The position numbers and the translations under genes are program-made. A stretch of DNA of 64,000 nucleotides, taken from NCBI RefSeq assembly GCF_016863475.1, contig NZ_BOOY01000003.1, positions 124,001 through 188,000 on the forward strand, in the 5' to 3' direction. Positions 1-7,554 of this stretch are shown here, piece by piece; position 1 is the stretch's first letter; each line of letters opens with the position of its first letter. The notes beneath the pieces are model-generated. The model did no database searches. It was not told the origin of the DNA and saw only the letters and a list, made by a program, of their open reading frames with translations. This DNA comes from Spirilliplanes yamanashiensis. GTDB lineage: Bacteria > Actinomycetota > Actinomycetes > Mycobacteriales > Micromonosporaceae.

Positions 1-1
1 G

Positions 2-445
2 TCGTCGCTGGAGCTGAGCGCCCTCTTCGCGCTGTCCATCGCCGAGGTGCACGGCGTGCCCATCGACGAGCTGGAGCGCCGCCGGACGATCGTGCTGGGC
101 ATCATGCTGGGCGGTTCCGGCTCCGCCACGATCACGAAGGTCGCCGAGCGGACGGGGCAGCACTGGGCGCGGCAGATCGTCGCCAAGGTGCCCGTCGCCA
201 CGCTGAAGCAGATCAACGGGGTCCTGGGCCGGCACTTCATCACCAAGTACGGCGCCAAGCAGGGGATCATCGTCCTCGGCCGGGTGGCGCCGTTCGGCAT
301 CGGCGCGGTGATCGGCGGTGGCGCGAACGCGGCGCTGGCCGCGCTGGCGGTGCGGGCCGGCCGCCGCGCGTTCGGCCCGCCCCCGGAATCGTGGCCGCGG
401 TCCACTGAGGAACCGGGCGCCTGGCGCGGCACAGCCGTCCGCTGA
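2..445 (+). CDS. Conserved uncharacterised protein, C-terminal part (5' end outside window)
   Basis: The reading frame is open from the first bases of the window, so this is the C-terminal ~147 residues of a longer protein; the first internal ATG at 47 is probably not the start. Visible are an LELSALFALSIAEVHG helix, a DELERRR segment, a glycine-rich LGGSGSA stretch, TKYGAKQG, and a hydrophobic glycine-rich segment (FGIGAVIGGGANAALAALAV) that could lie in a membrane. It ends with a short Pro/Glu-rich tail. I recognise the general look of a conserved actinobacterial protein of unknown function, but cannot name a family with certainty; a distant EcsC-like membrane protein is one possibility. 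No function is proposed. Confidence 0.6.
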   Translation, partial: SSLELSALFALSIAEVHGVPIDELERRRTIVLGIMLGGSGSATITKVAERTGQHWARQIVAKVPVATLKQINGVLGRHFITKYGAKQGIIVLGRVAPFGIGAVIGGGANAALAALAVRAGRRAFGPPPESWPRSTEEPGAWRGTAVR

Positions 446-591
446 GGCAGGGCGGTCGAGCTGATCGGCAACGTCCGGCGCTGAACCTCCACCATGTGCA
501 GGCCGACAGGCTGGTCCGGACCAGGAAAGATCGCCAATACGCTGCGCGGATAGCGCGAGCCGGCGGGCCCGCTTGAGGCACGGAGGCCGTC

Positions 592-3500
592 ATGGTGCTG
601 TCCCGGATCGCCGAACGTCCGAACACGAGGATCCTGCTCATCCTTTTGGTGTCGGTCGTGCTGCTGGTGCCGTCCCTCCTGGCGGTCAGGACGGGTTCCG
701 CCTCGGCCGCCGTCCCCACGGGCTTCCGCGAGGTGACGGCCTTCAGCGGGCTGGTCAACCCGACGTCCGTGCGGTTCGCGCCGGACGGCCGGATCTTCGT
801 CGCGGAGAAGCGCGGCACGGTGCAGATGTACGACAGCCTCACCGACACCACCGCGACGCGGGTGGCCGACCTGCGGACGGAAGTGCACAACTTCTGGGAC
901 CGGGGCCTGCTCGGGCTGGAGATCGACCCGGGCTTCGCGACCGGGCGGCCGTACCTGTACGTGCTGTACACGTTCGACGGGGCCGTCGGTGGGACCGCTC
1001 CGCGGTGGGGCACGGCGGGCGCCGACAGCGACCCGTGCCCGAGCCCGCCCGGCGCCACCTCCGACGGGTGCGTGGTCAGTGGCAAGCTGGCGAAGCTCAC
1101 GCTCAGCGGCACCACCACCTCGAAGCAGGATCTCATCCACGACTGGTGTCAGCAGTACCCGAGCCACAGCATCGGCGACCTCGCGTTCGGCAGCGACGGT
1201 GCGCTCTACGTCTCGGCCGGCGACGGCGCGAGCTTCGATTTCGTCGACTACGGCCAGGACGGCAACCCGGTCAACCCCTGCGGCGACCCTCCCGGAGGCG
1301 TCGGCGGCACGTTGACCGCGCCGCTGGCCGAGGGCGGCGCGTTGCGCTCGCAGGACCTGCGTACCCCCACCGACCCCACGACGCTCGACGGGAGCGTGAT
1401 CCGGGTGTCGCCGGACACCGGCGCGGCGCTGCCCGACAACCCCGGCATCGCCGCGACCAACGCGAACGCCAGGCGGATCGTCGCCTACGGGCTGCGGAAC
1501 CCGTTCCGCATGACGGCCCGGCCGGGCACCAGCGAGCTGTGGCTGGGCGACGTCGGCTGGAGCAGCTTCGAGGAGATCAACCGGATCACCAACCCGGCCG
1601 GCTCGGTGAAGAACTTCGGCTGGCCCTGTTTCGAGGGCGACAACCGCCAGGCCGGCTACGACGGGGCCGACCTGAAACTCTGTGAGGACCTCTACGCGCA
1701 GGCGAACGCGGACACCAAGGCGTACTACTCGTACAAGCACCGCACGCCCCTGAACGGGAACGACAACTGCAACACGACCCGGGGATCCTCCACCGCGGGG
1801 GTGTCGTTCGCGTTCGCCGCGGCGGGTGGGCCCTACCCGGCGGAGTACGACGGTGCGCTGTTCTTCGGCGACTACTCCCGCAACTGCATCTGGTATATGC
1901 CGAAGGGCGTGGACGGCCAGCCCGACAAGCTCAAGGCCAAGCCGTTCGTCAGCGCCGCGAAGACCCCGGTCGGCCTCGAGATGTCACCGCAGGGAGAGCT
2001 CTTCTACGCCGACTTCGACGGTGGCACCATCCAGCGCATCAGGTACGACGCCGCCACCAACCCGACCACGTGTGCGACCGGGCAGTTCCGGGCCGAGTAC
2101 TTCCCCAACAAGACGCTGACCGGGTCGGCCGCGTCGACCGTCTGCGAGGCCGCGCCGCTCAACCACGACTGGGGTACGGGGGCACCTGCCGGGGTGGGAC
2201 CGGACAACTTCTCGGCGCGGTGGACGGGCACCTTCGACGTCGCCGCGGCCGGCACGTACACGTTCACGGCCGTGAGCGACGACGGGATCCGGGTGTGGGT
2301 CGACGGGACCATCCTCATCGACCAGTGGCGCGACCAGGCGGCGACGACATTCACCGGCAGCCGCGCGCTGACGGCCGGTGCCCACGAGGTCAAGGTGGAA
2401 TGGTTCGAGACGGGAGGCGCCGCGGTCGCCAAGCTGAACTGGGCGACCACCGGCGCCGGCTCGGCCCCGCAACCCCAGATCACCACTCCGGCGGCGGGCA
2501 CCACCTGGAAGGTCGGCGACACCGTCAGCTTCTCCGGGTCCGCCAGCGACCCACAGGACGGAACGCTGCCCGCCGGCGCGCTGCGCTGGGAGATGATCCT
2601 CCAGCACTGCCCGCTCGACTGCCACGCACACCCCTTGCAGAGCTGGACCGGCGTGAGCGGGGCGTCCATCGCCGCACCGGACCACGAGTACCCGTCCCAC
2701 CTGGAGCTGCGGCTCACCGCCACCGACTCGGGCGGGAACTCGACGACCGTCAGCAGGCGGCTCGACCCGCAGACGGTCCAGATCACCGTGGCCTCGAACC
2801 CCTCGGGTCTGCAGGCCACCTCCGGGTCGCGGACGGCCGTCACACCCTTCACGAACACGGTCATCGTCGGTTCGTCCAACAGCCTGTCCGCGCCTTCGCC
2901 GCAGACGCTGTCGGGCACCTCCTACGCGTTCAGCCGATGGTCCGACGGTGGCGGCCAGTCCCACAACATCACCGCGGGCGCGACCGCGACCACCTACACA
3001 GCCACCTACACCGCCACAACCGGCTGCGCGGCCGGGCAGTACCGGGCCGAGTACTTCCCCAACAAGACGCTGACCGGGGCGGCCGCGTCGACCGTCTGCG
3101 AGGCCGCGCCGCTCAACCACGACTGGGGTACCGGGGCGCCTGCCGGGGTGGGACCGGACAACTTCTCGGCGCGGTGGACGGGCGCCTTCACCTTTGCCAC
3201 GGCCGGCACGTACACGTTCACGGCGGTGACCGACGACGGAATCCGGGTGTGGGTCGACGGGACCCTCCTGATGGACCAGTGGCGCGACCAGCCGGCGACC
3301 GCGTACACCGCCAGCCGCGCGCTGACCGCGGGGGCCCACGAGGTCAAGGTGGAATGGTTCGAGACGGGAGGCCACGCGGTCGCGAAGCTCAACTGGGCCG
3401 CCGCCTGCCCCGTGGGGCAGTACCGGGCCGACTACTTCCCGAACCGCACGCTGTCCGGCACGCCGGCCTCCGGCGGGTGTGAGGCCGCCCCGCTCAACAA

Positions 3501-3774
3501 GCAGTGGGGTTCTGGCGGTCCCGCCGGGACACCGACCGACACCTTCTCGGCCCGGTGGCAGGGCACCTTCAACTTCGTGGGCGGCTCGACGAGCTTCAGC
3601 GCGGCCTGGGACGACGGCATGCGCGTGTGGGTCGACGGAACCTTGATCGTTGACCGGTGGACCAGTAGCCCCGGAACCGCGGCCCCCACCGTGAACCTCA
3701 CGGCGGGCGCACACGTGGTCAGGGTCGAGTTCCAGGAGAACACCGGTACGGCCACCGCTCGACTGTCCTGGTGA
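592..3774 (+). CDS. Secreted GSDH/PQQ-type sugar dehydrogenase-like protein with three PA14 domains
   Basis: Predicted exported protein of 1060 residues. A signal peptide (hydrophobic run ~14-33, cleavage near ASA-A ~40) precedes a six-bladed glucose/sorbosone dehydrogenase-type propeller (~42-490) with characteristic stretches GLVNPTSVRFAPDGRIFVAE, HNFWDRGLLGLEIDP and HSIGDLAFGSDGALYVSAGD. Next come a PA14 module (~500-620), an Ig/PKD-like region with a disulfide-type Cys pair (~625-800), and two further PA14 modules (~810-930 and ~935-1060). Family knowledge: such propellers oxidise aldose sugars or act on polysaccharides, and PA14 modules bind carbohydrate; substrate and cofactor use here are unknown. 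The ATG at 592 has a GGAGG-like site 5' of it. The first two PA14 modules are nearly identical (separate repeat entry). It stands alone, with no terminator or operon partner evident. Confidence 0.85.
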   Translation: MVLSRIAERPNTRILLILLVSVVLLVPSLLAVRTGSASAAVPTGFREVTAFSGLVNPTSVRFAPDGRIFVAEKRGTVQMYDSLTDTTATRVADLRTEVHNFWDRGLLGLEIDPGFATGRPYLYVLYTFDGAVGGTAPRWGTAGADSDPCPSPPGATSDGCVVSGKLAKLTLSGTTTSKQDLIHDWCQQYPSHSIGDLAFGSDGALYVSAGDGASFDFVDYGQDGNPVNPCGDPPGGVGGTLTAPLAEGGALRSQDLRTPTDPTTLDGSVIRVSPDTGAALPDNPGIAATNANARRIVAYGLRNPFRMTARPGTSELWLGDVGWSSFEEINRITNPAGSVKNFGWPCFEGDNRQAGYDGADLKLCEDLYAQANADTKAYYSYKHRTPLNGNDNCNTTRGSSTAGVSFAFAAAGGPYPAEYDGALFFGDYSRNCIWYMPKGVDGQPDKLKAKPFVSAAKTPVGLEMSPQGELFYADFDGGTIQRIRYDAATNPTTCATGQFRAEYFPNKTLTGSAASTVCEAAPLNHDWGTGAPAGVGPDNFSARWTGTFDVAAAGTYTFTAVSDDGIRVWVDGTILIDQWRDQAATTFTGSRALTAGAHEVKVEWFETGGAAVAKLNWATTGAGSAPQPQITTPAAGTTWKVGDTVSFSGSASDPQDGTLPAGALRWEMILQHCPLDCHAHPLQSWTGVSGASIAAPDHEYPSHLELRLTATDSGGNSTTVSRRLDPQTVQITVASNPSGLQATSGSRTAVTPFTNTVIVGSSNSLSAPSPQTLSGTSYAFSRWSDGGGQSHNITAGATATTYTATYTATTGCAAGQYRAEYFPNKTLTGAAASTVCEAAPLNHDWGTGAPAGVGPDNFSARWTGAFTFATAGTYTFTAVTDDGIRVWVDGTLLMDQWRDQPATAYTASRALTAGAHEVKVEWFETGGHAVAKLNWAAACPVGQYRADYFPNRTLSGTPASGGCEAAPLNKQWGSGGPAGTPTDTFSARWQGTFNFVGGSTSFSAAWDDGMRVWVDGTLIVDRWTSSPGTAAPTVNLTAGAHVVRVEFQENTGTATARLSW
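2080..3400 (+). repeat. Intragenic direct repeat encoding PA14 modules 1 and 2
   Basis: The segments ~2080-2450 and ~3034-3400 (offset 954 bp) are near-identical at DNA level, including long exact runs through the regions encoding NHDWGTGAPAGVGPDNFSARWTG and DDGIRVWVDGT. This indicates recent duplication or gene conversion between the modules. The third module (3415-3771) is clearly related but more diverged. Confidence 0.8.
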
Positions 3775-3789
3775 CAGCCGGGCGGGCGC

Positions 3790-4620
3790 CTAGCCCGGCG
3801 CGATGAAATCGCGCACCAGGTCCGCGGTCCGGTCGGGCCGGTCCCGCATCACCCAGGTGCGGCTGCCCGCGACCAGCTCGACCCGCGCGGCCGGGAACAG
3901 CGCGCCGAGCCGGTGGGCGTGCGCGGGCGGGAACAGCCGGTCGTCGGCCCCCCACAGCACCAGCACGGGCCGGTCGAAGCGGCGCAGGTCGTCCGAGCGG
4001 TCCACGAGCAACCGGCGGTCGGCCAGCGAGGCCAGGAACCCGGCGGCGTCCCGGCGCACCTCGCGGTCGCCGAAGTAGGCGGCCAGCCACGACCCGATCA
4101 GGTCGTGCGGCAGCGGCCCGCGGGTCAGCAGGCCGAACCCCATCGGCAGGCGCCGCAACGGGCGCAGCCTCAGCGGCGCCAGCACGGCCGGCAGCACCCC
4201 GAGCCGGGCCGCCGGCGGCAGGCCGCGGAAGACCGCCGGCGGGCAGTTCTCGAACGCCTCACCGCTGGTCAGCACCAGCCGTTCCAGCAGGTCCGGGCGC
4301 CGGGCGGCGACGAGCTGCGCCACGGCGGTGCCCGTGTCGTTGCCGACCAGGGTCACCGGCCCGGCGCCCAGGTGCTCGACGAAGTCCGCCACGACGTCCG
4401 CGACCCCGGCGGCGGACCGGTCCGCGGCGGCCCGCATCGGCTGCCGGTGCCCGCCCAGCGGCAGGTCCGGCACCACACACCGGAACGCGGGCGCGAGCCG
4501 GTCGACCAGCGGCGCCCACACCCGGCCGTCCTGGAACGCGCCGTGCAGGAACACCACCGGCGCACCGGTCCCGGTGTCGGCGTAGCGGAGCGGGCCTGCG
4601 GGCAGGTCGGCCAGGGGCAT
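3790..4620 (-). CDS. Alpha/beta-fold hydrolase
   Basis: Predicted cytoplasmic alpha/beta hydrolase of 276 residues. The chosen start is the ATG at 4620 (MPLADLPAGPLRYADTGTG), preceded by GAGGTG at proper spacing; an upstream in-frame extension crosses the divergent MerR gene and is unlikely. The oxyanion HGAFQDGRVW motif is near residue 30. The nucleophile elbow reads GNDTGT (Asp instead of Ser), the pattern of haloalkane dehalogenases/epoxide hydrolases rather than esterases. ADDRLFP and a C-terminal region supply the remaining acid/His positions. It is divergent from a MerR regulator with only ~41 bp between starts, so that regulator probably controls it. Substrate unknown. Confidence 0.8.
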   Translation of the reverse strand: MPLADLPAGPLRYADTGTGAPVVFLHGAFQDGRVWAPLVDRLAPAFRCVVPDLPLGGHRQPMRAAADRSAAGVADVVADFVEHLGAGPVTLVGNDTGTAVAQLVAARRPDLLERLVLTSGEAFENCPPAVFRGLPPAARLGVLPAVLAPLRLRPLRRLPMGFGLLTRGPLPHDLIGSWLAAYFGDREVRRDAAGFLASLADRRLLVDRSDDLRRFDRPVLVLWGADDRLFPPAHAHRLGALFPAARVELVAGSRTWVMRDRPDRTADLVRDFIAPG

Positions 4621-4661
4621 GGAACACCTCGTTCGTGCGGCGGTACGCGACACTGACGACC

Positions 4662-5081
4662 ATGCATCCTCACGTCGACCTGAGGTCAACCACCGGCCTG
4701 TCCATCGGCGAGGTGGCGGACCGGTTCGGCCTGGGCGCACACGTGCTCCGCCACTGGGAGGACCAGGGCCTGCTCACCCCGGACCGCCTCCCGAACGGCC
4801 GCCGCCGCTACACCCCGCGCGACGTCCTCGCGGTCCGGCTCGTCCTGCTCGGCCGGGCCCTCGGCTTCAGCCTGCCGCAACTGCGCGCCCTGGTCTGCGG
4901 CACCCTCGACCGCAACGCCCAGCGCGCGGTCATCGCGGGCCACCGCGCCGCCCTGGAACGCCGCATCGCCGACATGCAGGCACTCCTGCCGGTCCTGACC
5001 CACGGCGTGACCTGCACGGCCGACACGATCCCGGACTGCCCGGAGGTCGCCGCCCTGCTCCCGGCCACCCCGCCGCCGTGA
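4662..5081 (+). CDS. MerR-family transcriptional regulator
   Basis: DNA-binding regulator of ~139 residues from the ATG at 4662 (MHPHVDLRST); an alternative in-frame start lies at 4635. The N-terminal winged helix-turn-helix is typical of MerR: LSIGEVADRFGLGAHVLRHW then EDQGLLTPDRLPNGRRRYT. It is followed by the dimerisation coiled coil (GHRAALERRIADMQALLPVL) and a short tail with two cysteines (VTCTADTIPDC), which could be an effector site. It is divergently arranged with the alpha/beta hydrolase, and the 41-bp intergenic region must hold both promoters. MerR proteins typically regulate the divergent neighbour and themselves. The ligand cannot be inferred. Confidence 0.85.
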   Translation: MHPHVDLRSTTGLSIGEVADRFGLGAHVLRHWEDQGLLTPDRLPNGRRRYTPRDVLAVRLVLLGRALGFSLPQLRALVCGTLDRNAQRAVIAGHRAALERRIADMQALLPVLTHGVTCTADTIPDCPEVAALLPATPPP

Positions 5082-5127
5082 CACCGGTTCGCCGACGAGA
5101 GGGCGCGGTTCGTCCGATCATGGAGTG

Positions 5128-6000
5128 ATGGGTGGCGAACGCGATACCGGGCCGGCCGAGGTCACCGCAGCCCTGGCCGGGACCCGGCTCGAGGGCCTGC
5201 CCGTCAAGCACGGCCCGCAGGGCGCCGCCGTCGTCGAGGCGATCCCGCCGGCCAGCGTGTTGACGGCCTGGCAGGAGGCGTGCGCACTGGTGCCGGTCAC
5301 CGGCCGGTGGCCCGTCGTGGTGACCGGGGAATTCGAGGGCTCGTGGGCGCGAAGCGATCCAGAGCCGGCGCCTTCGGAGGCCGAACTGGCCGCGCTCGAC
5401 GAAGCCGCGAGGACCCTTGATCCCTGGTCCGCCTGGCCCCTCTTCGACGACACGGAGATCAGCCTGGAGGACCCGGAGCGGTCGGTCGCCGGCTTCCTGG
5501 CCGCGGGGATGTCGGGTACGGGGCTGAGCGAGGCTGACGTCCGCCGGCTCCCGTCGCCCATCACCGAGCACGACCTGGAGCGCCTCGTCTACGACCGGGT
5601 CCGGTCCGATCCGGCGTGGGAGGCGCGGGTGCGGATCGAGGCGCACCACCACATGACCTCGGCCTTCTGGTACACCCCCGCCGACGTCTCTCTGCTGCTG
5701 CTGCCCACGACCTCGGCGTGGTTGGCCCCGCAGTGGGTGCACTTCTTCGGCGCGTTGGGCGAGAGCAAGGAGCTGGCCGCGGCGCTCTGGCAGTGGCAGT
5801 CCCGCTGGGACGCCCGGCTGTTCGCGTCCTGGGGCACCATGCTGCAGTTCGTCGTGCACCGGCCGCCGGAGCCCGGCGAGGATGCCTGGGAGTTGGCGGG
5901 TCAGTTCAAACGGCTGGCCTGCTACCTGAGCATGACGCGCTGGGAAGTGGCGACCGTGCTGCCGAGCGCCGGGACATGGTTCGTCCACTGCCGCCCGTAG
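5128..6000 (+). CDS. DUF4253 domain-containing protein
   Basis: Predicted cytoplasmic protein of ~290 residues, starting at ATG 5128 (GTG 5125 also possible). The C-terminal half carries the pattern I associate with DUF4253: WQSRWDARLFASWGTMLQF, VHRPPEPGEDAWELAGQF and a tryptophan-rich end. The N-terminal ~90 residues include WPVVVTGEFEGSWARSDPEP. Function is unknown. It ends 35 bp before the left attachment repeat of the integrated element, so it is the last chromosomal gene before the insertion. Nothing suggests the insertion disrupted it. Confidence 0.65.
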   Translation: MGGERDTGPAEVTAALAGTRLEGLPVKHGPQGAAVVEAIPPASVLTAWQEACALVPVTGRWPVVVTGEFEGSWARSDPEPAPSEAELAALDEAARTLDPWSAWPLFDDTEISLEDPERSVAGFLAAGMSGTGLSEADVRRLPSPITEHDLERLVYDRVRSDPAWEARVRIEAHHHMTSAFWYTPADVSLLLLPTTSAWLAPQWVHFFGALGESKELAAALWQWQSRWDARLFASWGTMLQFVVHRPPEPGEDAWELAGQFKRLACYLSMTRWEVATVLPSAGTWFVHCRP

Positions 6001-6034
6001 TGGCGGTGTGCAGCTGTGCGCTGGGTTGGCGGGC

Positions 6035-6106
6035 CGAATGCCCTGGTCGAGCTTGGTGCCCCCGGCAGGATTCGAACCTGCGCTTTCGCCTCCGGAGGGC
6101 GACGCT
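6035..6106. repeat. attL: attL: 72-bp direct repeat, remnant of tRNA-Arg(CCG) 3' part
   Basis: A 72-bp segment identical to 26739-26810. It contains the 3' half of a tRNA-Arg (anticodon arm, T arm, acceptor 3' strand, CCA) plus 22 bp of downstream flank, but lacks the D arm and the acceptor 5' strand; identity stops abruptly at 6106. This is the duplicated att core left by site-specific integration into the tRNA 3' end. It marks the left border of the AICE. Confidence 0.95.
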
Positions 6107-6167
6107 GACCTTGCGGGCGCAGAGCCGCTGACCAGCTAAAACGTATGCGCCTGGCGAGTCGCCGGCG

Positions 6168-6190
6168 GAACTTCGGCACGTATTGGGCAC
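6168..6190 (+). repeat. Left copy of a 23-bp direct repeat flanking the att core (candidate integrase arm site)
   Basis: This 23-bp stretch matches 26631-26653 with one mismatch and in the same orientation; the shared 16-bp core is GGCACGTATTGGGCAC. It begins 62 bp inside attL, and the right copy ends 85 bp before attR. In the excised circle the two copies would flank the attP core, the arrangement of arm-type recombinase sites. Alternatively it is a relic of an integrase 3' end, because both copies encode GTYWA in one frame. Confidence 0.5.
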
Positions 6191-6351
6191 CGGCGGGTCT
6201 GGCGGTTGACTATCTCCACGGCATCGGACACCGGTTGAACGCCAACTTCGACACCGCACGTTCGTCGCTGGATGCCATGTCCGCGAGTTTCGACAACACA
6301 GTTGCTGGGCGGGGCGGCTCCTGTTGTTGCCGCGTGGCAAGCTCGTGTGCC

Positions 6352-6945
6352 GTGATCGATGACTTCGCGAAGGACTACCTGCACCGCCGGCTCAAGGTGA
6401 CCCGTGAGGCGCTGGTCTGGAAGCTCGACGGCCTGTCCGAGTACGACATCCGGCGCCCCCTGACGGTGACCGGGACCAACCTTCTCGGACTGGTCAAACA
6501 CTTGGCGACCTGTGAGGCCTGGTATTTCGGGGAGGTCTTCGATCGCCCGTTCCCGCAGCCGCTGGGGCGCTGGCAGGACGCGGACGGCAGCGACCTGTGG
6601 GCGACCCCGGATGAAACTCGCGAACAGATCATCGACTTCTACCAGCGTGCCGGCAAGCATGCGGACGCGACGATCGGAGGGCTTCCCATCGACGCGCCTG
6701 GCCACGTGCCCTGGTGGCCGCAGCCCGATGTCAGGCTGTTCGGCATCATGATCCACGTCCTTCAGGAGACCACCCGGCATGCCGGCCAAGCTGACATCCT
6801 GCGTGAGCAGCTCGACGGCCGGACCGGGCTGAGGGCGGAGTACGAGGAAGAAATCGACACGGCGGCCCGCGCGATACACCGCGCGAAGATCGAGCGGGCT
6901 GCGCAGGCAGCCGCCAGAAGTGCGGTCAAGACTCGCCGAGATTGA
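6352..6945 (+). CDS. DUF664 / DinB-like protein
   Basis: Protein of 197 residues from GTG 6352 (codes VIDDFAKDYLHRRLK); in-frame sequence upstream back to 6145 lacks family similarity. Clear DUF664 (DinB superfamily) features: ALVWKLDGLSEYDIRRPLT, TGTNLLGLVKHLATCEAWYFG, the DLWATPDETREQIIDFY helix, DAPGHVPWWP and a helix with metal-ligand-type His (IHVLQETTRHAGQADI). DinB-fold proteins are four-helix bundles that bind a divalent metal; some are thiol transferases. DUF664 relatives include the hypothetical protein of the Streptomyces mini-circle element, which fits its place near an element end. It carries an Ala/Arg/Lys-rich C-terminal tail. Exact function unknown. Confidence 0.8.
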   Translation: MIDDFAKDYLHRRLKVTREALVWKLDGLSEYDIRRPLTVTGTNLLGLVKHLATCEAWYFGEVFDRPFPQPLGRWQDADGSDLWATPDETREQIIDFYQRAGKHADATIGGLPIDAPGHVPWWPQPDVRLFGIMIHVLQETTRHAGQADILREQLDGRTGLRAEYEEEIDTAARAIHRAKIERAAQAAARSAVKTRRD

Positions 6946-6967
6946 TCAATGGCAGAACGATCAATGG
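6944..6967 (+). repeat. Short tandem-type repeat GATCAATGG x2
   Basis: Two exact copies of GATCAATGG at 6944-6952 and 6959-6967 (15-bp period) overlap the stop codon of the DUF664 gene. They may be a protein-binding site or chance; nothing else links them to a function. Confidence 0.35.
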
Positions 6968-7091
6968 AGTCAAAACGCACGAGCCGCTGGTGGCGCAACT
7001 CGTGAGCAGAGCCAGGCGGTAGCTGGCAACCACACCTTGACCGGTCGCGAGGTACTGCGCCGGCGCCGGGGTGGGCGGTGCGCACACTGAA

Positions 7092-7112
7092 GGGCAGGCC
7101 ATCGGCCTGCCC
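7092..7112. terminator. Perfect 9-bp hairpin, candidate terminator
   Basis: GGGCAGGCC (7092-7100), a 3-nt loop, then GGCCTGCCC (7104-7112). It lies 147 bp after the DUF664 stop. A very stable hairpin without a T-run, as is usual for actinomycete terminators; strand not determined. Confidence 0.5.
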
Positions 7113-7148
7113 GCACCCACTGCCCTGAGGGTCGCAGAGGCTCTGAGG

Positions 7149-7196
7149 TCAAGGGCGGCCCGCAGGGCCGTCGCGTGCGACGCGAAGCGCCCTTGA
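7149..7196. other. 48-nt three-way-junction-like inverted repeat
   Basis: Outer arms TCAAGGGCG / CGCCCTTGA (9 bp, perfect) enclose GCCC-gca-GGGC and CGTCGC-gt-GCGACG, with only five unpaired bases left over. Nearly every base can pair. It lies in a gene-free stretch of the element, so selection on structure is plausible. Confidence 0.6.
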
Positions 7197-7384
7197 GCTT
7201 GGAGGGGCGGCCCGGCACACTCGCGCCGCCCACCTCGGCGCCGGCGGGCCGCAACCGTGTTCGACGGCCTGGCCGTCGCCAGCCGGCCCGAACCTCACCC
7301 CAGCACGCCAGCCGGCGGGCGTCTTGCGTGGCCTGGCCCAGAGCGACAGCGGCGGGACGGCCGCGCGCCCAGACGGCGGCGTGA

Positions 7385-7403
7385 GCGGCCCGTTTCGGGC
7401 CGC
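7385..7403. terminator. 8-bp hairpin, GC-rich
   Basis: GCGGCCCG (7385-7392), TTT loop, CGGGCCGC (7396-7403). It precedes a short lower-GC leader and the GTG of the Abi_C/HEPN-like gene, so it may insulate that cassette from upstream transcription. Confidence 0.45.
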
Positions 7404-7554
7404 ATCTAAGACGTACAGAAACTTTGAACCGACCGCTTCGCCAGACAGCGTTTCCGTTGGAGCAGACTCTGAGCATCCAGCGGGAGAGCAACTTCCACGA
7501 ACTCATTGGACACGACGTGCTGTCTGGACGGTCCAGGGCGCTACCGTCTTTGCC

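Larger units (their letters stand above)
7113..7554. other. Structured non-coding block of the element
   Basis: No convincing gene lies between the DUF664 stop (6945) and the GTG at 7555. The block holds several perfect inverted repeats: 9-bp arms at 7149-7157/7188-7196 enclosing two smaller hairpins (three-way-junction shape), an 8-bp palindrome at 7262-7269/7271-7278, and an 8-bp hairpin with TTT loop at 7385-7392/7396-7403. It could be an oriT/clt or replication locus, a structured RNA, or accumulated terminators. An open frame reaches back to 7324 in frame with the next gene but has no protein-like character. Confidence 0.55.

Noticed and set aside
6145-6351. Upstream extension of the DUF664 protein, with a GTYWA integrase-like motif
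   Set aside because: The family starts near 6352. The motif was considered as a truncated second integrase, but only ~8 residues match and no further integrase sequence is present; an arm-site repeat is the simpler reading.
7324-7554. Upstream extension of the Abi_C-like protein to 7324
   Set aside because: The added 77 residues are translated from the hairpin block, with no ribosome-binding site and no conserved-looking sequence; GTG 7555 is preferred.
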